A stretch of DNA of 64,000 nt from Garcia nutans (lineage: Eukaryota; Streptophyta; Magnoliopsida; Malpighiales; Euphorbiaceae): positions 5,836,001-5,900,000 of the forward strand of contig CANTUV010000003.1 in assembly GCA_947685225.1 (NCBI GenBank), in the 5' to 3' direction. The notes below the pieces were generated by a model. That model was not told the origin of the DNA. It saw only the letters and a list, made by a program, of their open reading frames with translations, and ran no database searches. Position numbers and translations under genes: made by a program. Position 1 is the stretch's first letter, and each line of letters opens with the position of its first letter. Shown here in pieces: positions 11,328-22,547 of this stretch.

Positions 11328-12570
11328 ATAGCATCTAGGACCACTAGTATGTAGAGGGTAGTGCAGAGAGTGTAGCTTCTGATGAGGGTAGAGTTGGAGC
11401 TAGTGTTGAGACTGCTAGAGAGGCATCTGTTTCTATGCCAGTTAGACCAGCAACTGAGGAGGTTTGACCGAGATGGGTATGGCATATGGTGGAGTTATTG
11501 AGATAGACTCCGATTCAGTAGCCGTAGCCACCACCACAGTCGCAGCCGCAGCAACAATTGCCGACTCAAAAGTATTTCAAGCTCAGAAAGTTTGGAGCTA
11601 CAGATTTTGTCAGCACTATAGACCCGGCTGTAGTAGAGTAGTGTCTGGAAGGGTCTAGAGAGTGTTTATTTAGCTGCAGGCTAGTCCAAAGGAGAACTTT
11701 GATTATACTAGTTCTCTTTTATAGAGGGATACACATGAGTGGTGGAAGACGGTTCCCCATGGTACAACTGATCCACTAGTTCTACCTTATGCCGAATTCC
11801 TGTGGGAATTCGAGAAGAAGTATACTCCCAGAGAGTATAAGGATGCTAAGAAGATGGAGTTTCTGAGTTTGAGGTAGGATACGAGGATTGTGACAGAGTA
11901 TGAGGTTGAGTTCATCTGACTGAGCCATTATACTGGAGGGATTATATCTGATGAGATTAACAGATGCCTGAGGTTTGAGAAGGGGTTGAGACCCTCAATT
12001 ATGTGTCTTGAGGTAGGCTCTCAGTATCAGGATTTTTCTAAGTTGATTGCAGTTGCTAGGAGTGTAAAGAAGGCATAGGGTCTTGCGGTAGCTGCAGGGC
12101 AGAGGAGAGTAGAGCTAGGAGACCCTAGAGTGAGGTGGGGCCTTCATTAGCGAAGAGAGGTTGAAGGGGATATCCTTAGAGGTTTAGTAGGAGCCAGGGC
12201 AGTCTGACAGGTCAACATAGTAGCAGAAGCAGAGACAAAGACATTTAACCTCAGTGGCTAGTGCTTCGACCCTAGTGACTCAGAGGCTTGCTCCACCTAT
12301 ATGTGTTCATTATGATAGGGCATATGGAGGTGTCTGCTGGAGGATTGGTGCACTAGTAATATGTTATAGATGTGGATCACCATACCATTTTCTCAGAAAC
12401 TATCCAGAGCCACCAGATGACAGACATACAATTACAACAACTTCTTGACTCAGTGTCAGAGGGGGTTATGGTGGCAGAGGTTTTGGTAGAGGTGGTCAAT
12501 CAGGGTCTGCTTAGAGAGGAGGTTCTATTGCTGGGAGTAGACCAGAGGATGTAGGGCCATCACAGTGGGT
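11328..12570 (+). pseudogene. Element A gag, heavily degraded
   Basis: The sequence aligns with element F gag over its length: start codon position (ATA here, 11328), Pro/Gln-rich N-terminus, the gag capsid core near 11580-12000 and a zinc knuckle near 12364-12406. Many in-frame stops and indels remove any long frame. The knuckle reads CYRCGSPYHFLRNY, so the last cysteine is replaced by tyrosine. In an intact relative the product forms the capsid and binds genomic RNA. Codons that became stops mostly correspond to CAG, CAA, CGA or TGG in sister copies. Confidence 0.75.
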
Positions 12571-15500
12571 TTATGTGATGCAGAGGCAGTCAGATGCTTC
12601 AGCTGTCATAGCTAGTATTTTTACTTTATTCGATACTTCAGTTCATGCATTGTTAGACCCTGGGTCAACTCATTCATACATCAGTGTATCCATACTACAT
12701 ATGAGTGATTTGCATTTGGAGTCTCTAGGATTTGATGTTTTGGTTAGAAATACTTTAGGGCATAGTGTTGTAGTTAGCATGGGGCACCGAGATAGTCTAG
12801 TTGTTGTTCAGGATGAGGAGTTTCTTGGTGATCTGATTGAGATGCCTTTTAGGGAGTATGATCTGATTTTGGGCATGGATTAGTTATCCGGGCATGGGAC
12901 TATAATAGACTATCAGCGAAAACATGTGACCCTGAGAATACGTGATGGTAGAGAGGTAGTGGTATCTAGTGAGCAGAGACATCTTTCATCCATGTTTATT
13001 TCTACTATTTCAGCTAGAAGGATGATTCGGAAGGGATGTGAGGCATACCTTACTCATATTGTAGTTACCGAAGTAGTGGGGTCCTAGCTTGATAGTATAC
13101 CTACAGTTGTTGAGTTTCCAGTTATTTTTCCTGATGAGTTGCCAGGGGTACCTCCTGTGAGAGAGGTGGAGTTTGGTATTGATCTGATGCCTGGTAACAC
13201 TCCCATCTCCATTACCCCATATCGGATGACACTTGCAGAGTTAAAGGAGTTGAAGGTGCAGTTGTAGGAGTTGCTTGATAAAAGGTTCATCCGCCCTAGT
13301 GTGTCTCCACAGGGAGCACCTATTTTGTTTCTAAAGAAGAAGGATGGAATCTTGAGATTTTGTATTATTATAGGCAGTTGAATAAGGTGACCATGGTCAA
13401 AAAGTATCCTTTACCTCAGATAGATGATCTCTCTGATCAGTTAAAGGGAGCAGCAATATTCTCTAAGATTGATATGAGATTAGGGTATCATCAATTGAGA
13501 GTTAGATATGTAGATGTACCCAAGATAGCTTTTCGCATGTGGTTTGGGCATTATGAGTTTTTGGTGATGCCTTTTGGATTAACGAATACACCAACAACAT
13601 TTATGGATTTGATGCATATGGTGTTTAGACCATACTTAGATCTATTTGTAGTGGTTTTCATTGATGATATTCTGGTGTATTCGCACAATGAGGAGGATCA
13701 TGATAGGCATCTACGGATTATACTACAACCTTTGAGGAGAAGCATTTATATGCCAAGCTATCTAATTGTGAGTTTTGGCTCGATCAGGTAACTTTTCTCT
13801 ATCATGTGGTTTCAGCAGAGGGTATTAGAGTTGATCCGAGTAAAGTTGAGGCTATCTTGAATTGGAGTCCATGGAAGACTATGACAGAGGTTAGAAGTTT
13901 TATGGAATTGGCAGGCTATTGTCATTGGTTTGTGAAGGGTTTTTCTATGATAGCTACACCACTCATCATATTACTTCGAAAAGGGGTTAGATTTGTGTGG
14001 ATAGATCGTGTCAAGTGAGTTTTGAGCAGTTAAGGGAGATGTTGACTTAGGCTCCTATCCTTACCCTGCCTGTGGAAGGTAAACCTTATGTGATATATAG
14101 TGATGCTTCACATAGTGGTTTAGGTTGTGTTCTAATGTAGGAGCATAGAGTCATTGCTTATGCATCTCGACAGTTGAAGCCTTATAAGTTGAATTACCTG
14201 ACTCATGATTTGGAGTTAACAGCCATAATTTTTGTTTTAAAGATTTGGCGACATTACTTGTATGGGGAAAAATATTTTATTTATACTGATCACAAGATTT
14301 TGAAGTATCTGGGTGTTTAGAGAGAGCTGAATTTGAGACAGAGATGGTGGTTAGAGTTGATTAAAGACTATGACTATTTGATTGATTATCATCCTAGCAA
14401 GGCGAATGTAGTTGCGGATGCCTTGAGTCGAAAGTCCATGGCAGGTTTGACTGCTTTTTCACTCTCATTGCTTGTTGAGTTGAGAGCGCTGCATGCCAGA
14501 TTTGAGTCATGTGATGATGGTACATTGATGGCTCAGTTGCAGTTGAGGCCAGTTTTGTTGGAGTAGATTAGGGAAGCCCAGTTGGCAGATGAGGAAATCC
14601 AGAAGATTGTGATGGATTGCCGAAAGGGGGAGAGTTGAGATTTTCATATGAGAGATGATGGCAGTTTGTGGTACAAAGATAGACTATGCATTCCTAATGA
14701 TGCAAGATTGAAGAGGAAGATACTAGAGGAAGCACATCAGTCACTCTATGCTATGCACTCTAGTAGTACTATGATGTATAATGATTTGAAGCAACATTAT
14801 TGGTTGTCAGGTATGAAGAGGGCTATAGCAGAATTTTTATCCTGATATCTCACTTGCTAGAGAGTGAAGGTTGAGCACCAAGTTCCTTCAGGATTACTGC
14901 AGCCATTATCAGTGCCAAAGTGGAAATGGGAGCGAGTGATAATGAATTTTTTGACTGGACTGCCTTTGACCTAGAAGAAGCATGATGCAATCTAGGTGAT
15001 AGTTGATCAGGTGACAAAGATAGCTCTTTATCTTCCAATTTAGATGGACTACTCACTTGAGAGGTTGGCTGAGCTGTATATCAGTGAGATAGTGAGGTTG
15101 CATGGAGTCCCAGTTTCTTTAGTGTCAGACCGAGATCTCTGTTTTACATTGAGATTTTAGAGAAGTTTGCAGGATGCTTGATTGCATTTTAGTACTGCTT
15201 TCCATCCTCAGATAGATGGGCATTAAGAGATAGTGATATAGATTCTAGAGGATATGTGTTGAGGAGTTGTATCATTGATTTCACTGGGAGCTAGGACAGA
15301 TTCTTGCCACTGTTTGAATTTGCTTATAACAATAATCATCAGTCCAGTATTGGGATGGCACCTTAGGAGGCCTTTCATGACAGGAAGTGCATGACACCTT
15401 TATGTTAGAATGAGGCTAGAGAAGGTAAACTGGTTGGTCCCGATTTGATAAAGGAAACAGAAGAGAAAGTGAAGGCAATTTGGGGTCGGCTGAAAGCAGC

Positions 15501-15639
15501 TTCAGAATAATAGAAATCTTATACAGATTTGGAAAGGAAAGATATAGAGTTCAGTGCAGGAGATAAGGTGTTCTTGAAGGTTTCTCCGTAGCAGAACATT
15601 TTAAGGTTTGGTCGAAAATGGAACTTGAGCCCTCATTTC
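12571..15639 (+). pseudogene. Element A pol: protease, RT, RNase H, integrase (5' part)
   Basis: Domains follow the Ty3/gypsy order. Protease is at 12575-12883 with LLDPGSTHSY and a stop just after LILGMD. RT is at about 13090-13990, with the MPFGLTN motif near 13568 and an intact FIDDILVYS box near 13657-13683. RNase H is at about 14000-14440, ending KANVVADALSRKS, and integrase at about 14640-15639 with its His/Cys region and degenerate catalytic core. At least four frame changes and more than ten stops break it. Integrase is cut at 15639 by a minus-strand solo LTR; the remainder resumes at 31545. TTTC flanks both sides (ATTTC and GTTTC). Confidence 0.85.
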
Positions 15640-18489
15640 TGTGAGCAGGGATTGTCACCCCCACTCCCACGTGGAATTATTCTTGCTACTTCGGCACTAT
15701 TAGGCTTAGGGCTTTAGAGAACACGAGTCTAAACCCAAAGAAAATGGAGTCGTCACCCGGGAAAAAGAAAGAGGTGGATGACTCGATTCCTAAGAAATGC
15801 CCAATTCCTTGTTGGGTTTGAAAAGTTGGGTATGCGTGGGGAAGGTGAGAATGACCCAGTACCCCTACAGCTCCCAGTTCATTGGAACCGACCTCCTTTT
15901 CAGGTCTAAATATTATAAAACTCTTAGTTATTACAAAATTATCCATACTACTTGCGACAATTAAATAAAACATTATTGTATTGAAATCAAAGTAATGTTA
16001 AGAATAAAAGCAATAAATGGGCATCCATACAAGATGGAAACATGCCCTTACAACCATGTCCAATGCCTAAAATAAAATAAATAGGATACCCACTAAAAGG
16101 TGGAAACATATCCTTCTTCATTAATCTAGAAATTTAAATAACTTAAATTATATGATAAAAACTTAGGCACCCACAAAGTGGAAACATGTTTTTTACAATT
16201 GAAGAAATCAAACAAATAATTAATTAAGCAAATTAAATTATGCAAACATCCACAATAATAAATCATCCATTTGTAAATCAAATAAAATGAATCATAAACA
16301 TATAATAATAAATTAAATAATCAAAACTAAGGCTCAATCATAAATTAAATATTTAAATGTACAAAATTAGGGCTTAAACTTTGAATTAGGGTTTTTTTTT
16401 CCTATTTTGGGAATAGATTAAGGTTCATTAGATGTTTGGGATTAAATTAAGGAATTAGGGTTTTAACGAATTAAGGTTTTGAGGAATTAGGATTTTGAGG
16501 AATTAGGGTTATGACATTTGGAATTAGGGTTTAAGGAAATTGAAATTCATTTTAGGTCTAGGCTTTAGAAATTTGGTTACTGGATTAGGCTTACTAAATA
16601 TGCTTAGAAATTAGGGTTTAGGTGTTTGAGGCATAAGAGTAATAGATTAGGGTTGGGCTTTGGAAGTTAGGGTTTAAGTTTTAGCATTTTGTAAGTTAGG
16701 GTTTGAGTTTTAGGGTTTTGGATTTAGGATTTGGTTTTAAGAGACAAGGTTTAGGGTGGCTACTGGGTATTTAGGATTTAAGGTCTTGGATTAGGTTAGT
16801 GGATAGTTATGGCTTGGGTGTTTTGGTTTTGGGAATTAAGGTTGAGGTTTACTAGATGTTTAGGGTTTTGATGTTTTGAAGTTTGGTTGAGGTTTACTGG
16901 GTTCAAACAAATTGTCAATATTCTTCATGGAAACTGAGATCAAATTAACTTTTGATTACAATAATCCTCCAAATCATTGATTAATGTTTTTCAAAAGAAA
17001 CACACTTATTGTATGTTGAAATAAATTGTAAATCAATAGATGAAGGCACTGTAAATGTAAATGGATTCAATGATTGAAGACAAACCTCCGTTGTTGGTTC
17101 CACCAAAGTTAATGAATTGAAACAAGCTCTCTGCTACTGCCTGCCAGGATCAATTGAAGTTTTTGACTAGAGATTGCCTGATTGTTCCTTCTGTGTTGCT
17201 TTTGTTAAACCATGCTAATTGCTGGTTCTGTTCTTCACAATTATTGATGCATGTTTTAATGTTAAACATCAGTATTTATAGGTATAATTAGGTTTAAAAT
17301 TAAACCCAAAAACTTAATCTGATGGCCTAAACAATGTCCATCTTAATTAAGGAATTAATAAGCCGAATTAAAATTGGATTAGTTGGACTATGGAAAATTG
17401 GGAATTGCCAAGTCGCCATGGTAAGCCATCTATGGCAAATTAGAAATTGCCAATTCACCATGAAGGCCCTCCATGGCGAATTAAAAAATTGCCAATTCAC
17501 TATGAAAGCTCTCCATGGCGAATTGGCTGAGCCAATTCGTCATAGTTTTGCTGTTTTGGTCCGGTCTGGCTTATTTTTATGCTTTAAAATTGAATTACAT
17601 TTATTAAGTGATAAATCGGATGTAATATCCCAAACTATACCCTAAAATTTCTTAAATGCTTATTGTTGTAATTGGATTAAATAATATAAAGTATATTTAT
17701 GTTTAAGTAGTAAGAGAGGAGAAGAGATGTGTGTATATGTTGTATATATAGAGATATATACAACAAATACAAGTCAACTCATTAGTTGGTCAAATGAGAT
17801 TTATTGATTATTTTAAAATGGAAATTAAATTAAGTGGAAGAGGATATTTATATATTTTATTATTAAAATTGGTTGGTTGAGATTTAAAGAGAGCTTGAGT
17901 GGTTATTAAAGGTTGACTTTGCTCTTCTTTCTTCATCTTCTTCTTCCTTCTTTTGGGTTAGTCGGCCACCACTATTGATAAGAGGGAGAGAGAGATTTTG
18001 TTCTTCCAAACTCAAGATTGAAGGGTGTTTCAAGAGATCAAGTTGGAGTTTGAAGGATTTTCATCATTTTTGGTCAGTTTCCAACTTGTTTTCTTGGTTT
18101 TCTTTTGAGTTTGTGTGTTGAGCTCAGTGTATGGTTGTTGTTGAGATATGTATGTATAAATGTGGTGTATTTGAGAGTGTTTGGTCTTATTGGTTTTGAT
18201 TTTAGGGTTGGTTTGAAGGAAAGGTTAAATTTGATGAAAGAAAATAAGTGTTGTGGATTGTGTGGGTTGAGTTGTGATTATGGTTGTGATTGGTGTTTGA
18301 TGTATGTATTGTGTTGTTTTGGTGTTTATGCAAGTTTAGTATGGTTTATTGATGGTTTTGGGTAAGATTATTTGGAGTGGAAAAGAGTTAAGTAAGATGT
18401 TTATTGGATGTGGTGTTGTTGGTGTCGGAATCAGGATTTTTGGCCATACACACCCATGAGCATGGCCAAGTCTTTGGGCATGTCAATAG

Positions 18490-18866
18490 TTATATTTTCT
18501 AGATGGGTGACACGACCAGTGACACACCCATATCACTGAGCATGTCAAAACTTTTGTGTTGGAGTAGTATTGACACGTCCAGTGACACGCCCATGTCACT
18601 GAGCATGTCATAGCTACTGTGTTGTTGGTGGATTGACACATCCAGTGACATGCCCATGCCACTGAGCGTGTCATAGCTACTGTGTTGTTGGTGGATTGAC
18701 ACGTCCAGTGACACGCCCATGTCACTGAGCGTGTCATAGCCACTGTGTTGAGGGAGGATTGACACGGCCAGTGACACGCCCATGTCACTGAGCGTGTCAA
18801 AGCTTCTGTGTTGTGGGTTTAGGGCACGGTGAAGACACGCCCGTGTTGTTGAGTGTGTCATGTGTA
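18490..18866 (+). repeat. Five 63-bp GC-rich palindromic repeats in LTR B
   Basis: The phrase CACTGAGCGTGTCA recurs with a 63-bp step at about 18534, 18597, 18660, 18723 and 18786. Each unit contains TGACACGC and GCGTGTCA separated by 12 bp, an 8-bp stem in the best copies. The 3' LTR has the same array at about 29590-29970. The minus-strand open frames over these units are repeat artefacts. Confidence 0.9.
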
Positions 18867-19788
18867 GAGGTTGCCCTAGTTAGTTCTTATCCTTATTATC
18901 TTATGTGTATCTCTAAGTGAGTATGTATAATCACTTTTGGAATAGGTTTTTAAGAGATTTGAGTTGCTCTAATCCAAGTGTTGAAGGATTCTTATAAGAG
19001 GAAGTGGTTAGATTGGTGTGAGTTGCTCTTGAGGTAAGTACAAATCTTACACGGTTGCATACATTTACATGACTTTAGGACTTAACACATTTGGTTGTAA
19101 ATGTGTTAAGTAATCTATTACTTTGTTGATACATTTGATTAATGCTATGATTTCCATAATGTGAAAGATATAATGATCATTCAAAATGTATGTACGATGC
19201 AATTGGTTATGTATACACTAATGATGAGATGTGAAGCCATTGTTGTTGGCTATAATGATGCAAATGAAATATTGAGGCATTGTGCCTAGATGATTATGAG
19301 AAAATGATAATGGAATTGATAATGAAGTAATAAAAGAATTGTGTGCTTAATATGTTATTCAATTTTCAGAGTTTTGTTATTGGTGGCATGCCTAAAAGTA
19401 ACACTCACTTGAAGCTGGGTTGGGCTTGGTCCTTGAAGCCAAGTTGGGTTGATGCTGAGCTCCCCTTGAAGCTTGGTTGGGCCTAGTCCTTGAAGCCTAG
19501 TTGGGATGTTACATGTGAGATGTTTCTCATTGTGATAATGAATCGCCTACAGGCTTGATAAATGTGATTATTGAACCAAAACATTAACTCTAGAAGTTGA
19601 ATGACATATTAGTTTCTTTTGGGCCCATGCTTGTCTTTGCTTAAATGTGAATCATGAATGATGAAACAATTGAATAATATAATGAAATGTAATGTTATGA
19701 AAAATGATATTCTTGTGTATTGTTTCTAATTCTTAAAAGTATGACATTGGCATTACATTGAAGCATCTTGTCATCATAGTTTGTACCA

Positions 19789-19827
19789 CTAAGCCTGTGG
19801 CTTAGTGCGATTGTGGTTCATTGCGCA
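19789..19827 (+). promoter_or_regulatory. Conserved hairpin pair near the LTR 3' end (LTR B)
   Basis: CTAAGCC-TGT-GGCTTAG is followed at once by TGCG...CGCA around GATTGTGGTTCATT. The same pair stands at 30893-30932 (B 3'), 36279-36320 (C 5'), 40391-40433 (D), 49350-49390 (E), 50207-50247 (C 3'), 52163-52203 (A), 55422-55461 (F), 60325-60363 (G) and 22866-22905 minus (H). Several changes keep pairing. Its role (dimerisation, packaging or RNA 3' end formation) is unknown. Confidence 0.6.
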
Positions 19828-20193
19828 GGTAACAGGTTAGAACCGGAGAGTTCTGCTAGACCGAGTTGAGTATAGGTTTGTGGAGTGTTGATTATTGGAC
19901 TTCAAGATCAGAGACGAACTGCCAAACATGTATAAACTTTATATGTTGTAAATATTGATATTGATGTATATATATGTATATACCGCTACATTTTTCGCTG
20001 CTTAATAAATAAATGTTTTACCTATTATGTTTTATACTATAACTTAAATTTTTTAAGTTTTCTTATCTTGTTAAATTGAAAGATTGGTTTGCTTTAAAAT
20101 AGACTGTGAAATTCTTGTATCCGGTATATGTATATTACATATGTGGTTGTATTTAGTATGCGTATATGGGGTATAGGGGTGTTACAACTATTT

Positions 20194-20206
20194 TGGTATC
20201 AAAGCC
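20194..20206 (+). promoter_or_regulatory. Primer-binding site of element B (tRNA-Met type)
   Basis: TGGTATCAAAGCC lies 7 bp after the LTR end and has one mismatch to TGGTATCAGAGCC, the complement of the plant initiator tRNA-Met 3' end used by many plant retrotransposons. Confidence 0.85.
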
Positions 20207-20356
20207 TAGGTTTGAGATTCTCAACTTAGGTGAATTATAAGAAAAAGAAAATTTTGAATTTTAAATATGGTTTTTGAATAAGATACATGCTTTGGCACTG
20301 GCAGTTTCTGATCTTTGATGAGGTATATTCTGCTGTGTTTGCAGATATAGGTAGTG

Positions 20357-21581
20357 ATGGTGTCTCAGTCATGTCAGTCTATAGAGGGTAGTGCTTAGAG
20401 TGTAGCTCCTGAAGAGGGTAGAGCTGAAGCTAAGGTTGAGAGAGAGGGAGAGGCACCTGCTCCTGTGCCAGAGAGACCAGCTGCTGATGAGATTTCACCA
20501 TTTTGGTTACAGCATGTGGTAGAATTGTTGAGGCAAGCTCCAGTGTAGCCGCCGCCACAAGTACCGGTGAGGTAGTATGATATATTAAGAAAGTTTGGGG
20601 CTAAAGATTTCTTTGGTACTATAGATCCTGCAGTAGCTGAGCAATGGTTGGATAGAGTTCAGAGGGTATTCATTCAGCTGCAAGCTACTTCTGAAGAGAA
20701 ATTTGATTATGCTTGATCACTTTTGCAGAAAGATGCTTATAATTGGTGGAAGACGGTTCCACATGCCATGGATGATCCATTGACCTTGTCTTATGGTGAT
20801 TTTCTGCGGGAGTTTGAGCAGAAGTATACTCTGAGGGAGTATAAGGATGCTAAGAAGATGGAATTTTTGAGTCTGAGACAAGATAACCGGACAGTGACAG
20901 AATATGAGATTGAGTTCATCCGGTTGAGTCACTATGCCGGTGGGATTATTTCAGATGAGATAGACCGGTGTAGGAGATTTGAGGAGGGGTTGAGGCCCTC
21001 TATTATGTGTATTGTTAGTGGTTCCCAGTACTAAGATTTTTCTCAGTTGGTTGTAGCAGCCATAAGTGTTGAGAGAGCACAGGGTATTACAGCAGCTGCT
21101 ACAGAGGAGGAGATTAGAGTTAGGAGACCCCAATTTGAGGCAAGTTCTTCATCTATGAAGAGAGGTAGAGGAAGTTTTGTTCCAAGGTTCAGTAGGAGTC
21201 AGAGGTAGCCTAGTAGGTCAGTTCAGTATCAGAGGCAGAGACCAAGACCTACAGTTTCTGTAGCTAGTGCTTCGACTCCGGTGGTTCAGAGGTCTATTCC
21301 ACCTACAAGTGTCCATTGTGGTAGGGCACATGGGGGTGCTTGCTGGAAGACGGGTGGACCAAGAGTATGTTTTAGGTGTGGGTCACCGAATCATTTCATC
21401 AGAGATTGTCCCGAGATACAGGAGGACAGGCAGGCATATACTGCAGTTTCTCGACCTAGTGTCAGCAGAGGAGGTCGAAGGGGGCAGAGGTTTCAGTTGA
21501 GGTGGTTGACCTGGGATTAGTTAGAGAAGAGGCTCTACATCCAGAGGCAGTAGACCAGATGAGGCTGGGCCATCTTAGCGA
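20357..21581 (+). pseudogene. Element B gag
   Basis: The frame starts at the ATG of 20357, just after the acceptor-like TTTGCAG. The capsid core runs from about 20580 (RKFGAKDFFGTID, AEQWLDRVQRVFIQLQAT) to about 21010. A basic, Arg/Ser-rich stretch precedes the zinc knuckle CFRCGSPNHFIRDC (about 21368-21410, CX2CX4HX4C, intact), with a second cysteine cluster CGRAHGGACW before it. Premature stops fall near 20393, 20533, 20572, 20714, 21032 and 21208. A 1-base insertion near 21500 shifts the frame before protease. In sister element F the same region is in one frame with pol, so the ancestral protein was probably a single gag-pol. Confidence 0.82.
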
Positions 21582-22049
21582 GTGTATGTGATGCAGAGGC
21601 AGCTGGATGCTTCAGCAGTCATTACGGGTACATTTTCTTTATTTGGCATTTCAGTTCTTGCTTTTATTGATCCAGGATCCACTCACTCACACATAAGTGC
21701 ATCTATCTTGCCTGTGATTGAATTGCATTCCGAGTCCCTAGGATTTGATGTCTTGGTGACAAATCCTTTAGGGCATAGTGTGGTAGTTAGCAAGGTGCAC
21801 CGAGATAGTTCAGTTGTGGTGCAAGATGAGGAGTTTCTTGGTGATTTGATTAAAATGCCTTTTAAAGAGTATGATCTGATCTTAGGCATGGATTGGTTGT
21901 CTAAGCATGGGGCTATGGTAGACTGTCAAAAGAAGTGTGTTACCCTGAGAACTCGTGATGGTAAAAGTGTGATGGTATCTAGTGAGCAGAGACATATTGC
22001 ATCCTTGTTTGTTTCAGCTGTTGCAGTTAGGAAGTTGATTCAAAAAGGG
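21582..22049 (+). pseudogene. Element B protease domain, 5' part of pol
   Basis: A 156-codon open stretch carries the retropepsin-like site FIDPGSTHSH and the conserved tail YDLILGMDWLSKHGA, found at the same spacing in elements A and F. The D-P-G form replaces the usual D-S/T-G but is shared by A, B and F, so it is the norm of this group. The frame is cut at 22049 by the palindrome/solo-LTR insertion, and host sequence resumes at 25755. AAGGG occurs on both sides (22045-22049 and 25755-25759), the target duplication of that insertion. Confidence 0.85.
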
Positions 22050-22532
22050 TGTAACGACCCTCCCCGACCAGGTCGGCTGCCCGGCCCACTAGTGGCTTAC
22101 GGCCCGGCCTTTTCACCACCTCGGCACGGAGTCCGCAGGAGGCAAGCGATCGCTACAGTACTGGACAGCCCTCGCGGCCCACCCAGCAGGATTTGTTTAT
22201 TTGGCTCCCTAAGGAGTCGCCTCCCTGGATCGAACCCCTGACCTCCCACTTAAGAGAGCCAGCGAGAACCATCCAGTACCATTTCTGCTAGTAGCAGAAA
22301 TGGTACTGGATGGTTCTCGCTGGCTCTCTTAAGTGGGAGGTCAGGGGTTCGATCCAGGGAGGCGACTCCTTATGGAGCCAAATAAACAAATCCTGCTGGG
22401 TGGGCCGCGAGGGCTGTCCAGTACTGTAGCGATCGCTTGCCTCCTGCAGACTCCGTGCCCAGGTGGTGAAAAGGCCGGGCCGTAAGCCACTAGTGGGCCG
22501 GGCAGCCGACCTGGTCGGGGAGGGTCGTTACA
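22050..22532. repeat. 483-bp near-perfect palindrome, GC-rich
   Basis: Arms 22050-22290 and 22292-22532 are inverted copies around a single central G at 22291; I found about three mismatches. The ends are TGTAACGACCC and GGGTCGTTACA. Each arm contains GGTTCGATCC preceded by TGGCTCTCTTAAG, resembling Pol III B and A boxes, though more closely spaced than in a tRNA. It is far more GC-rich than its surroundings and is separated from solo LTR H by 15 bp (22533-22547). I recognise no named family. It could be a foldback element or an inverted duplication of a SINE-like sequence. Confidence 0.9.
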
Positions 22533-22547
22533 GTTAAAAAGAACAAT

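Larger units (their letters stand above)
17621..20186 (+). repeat. Element B 5' LTR, 2566 bp
   Basis: It begins TGTAATATCCC and ends GGGTGTTACA. Landmarks: AT palindrome (about 17737-17765), CT-rich leader (about 17920-17955), donor-like site altered to GTCAGT (18073), a 63-bp GC-rich repeat (18490-18866), donor-like AG/GTAAGTA (18032+1000, GT at 19034), AACACATTT hairpin (19081-19110), CTTGAAGC repeats (19410-19512) and a hairpin pair (19789-19827). The copy at 28747-31290 has the same order. Confidence 0.9.
19034..20344 (+). promoter_or_regulatory. Candidate leader intron of element B
   Basis: The 5' end is AG/GTAAGTA in the LTR (GT at 19034) and the 3' end TGTTTGCAG (AG at 20343-20344), 12 bp before the gag ATG at 20357. 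The interval spans the LTR end and primer site. Equivalent pairs occur in elements C (35325 to 37097) and F (54580 to 56070). This is an inference from motif conservation; no transcript is available. Confidence 0.4.

Noticed and set aside
12656..12680. Protease D-P-G as an inactivating change
   Set aside because: A, B and F all share it, so it is the group's normal form; only C's D-P-K looks like damage.
18483..18861. Minus-strand repeated peptide ORFs (also 29594-29965)
   Set aside because: A 63-bp unit divisible by three keeps frames open; they are LTR repeats, not genes.
22300..22370. tRNA gene in the palindrome arm
   Set aside because: Only B-box-like and weak A-box-like motifs; spacing is too short and no cloverleaf could be drawn.
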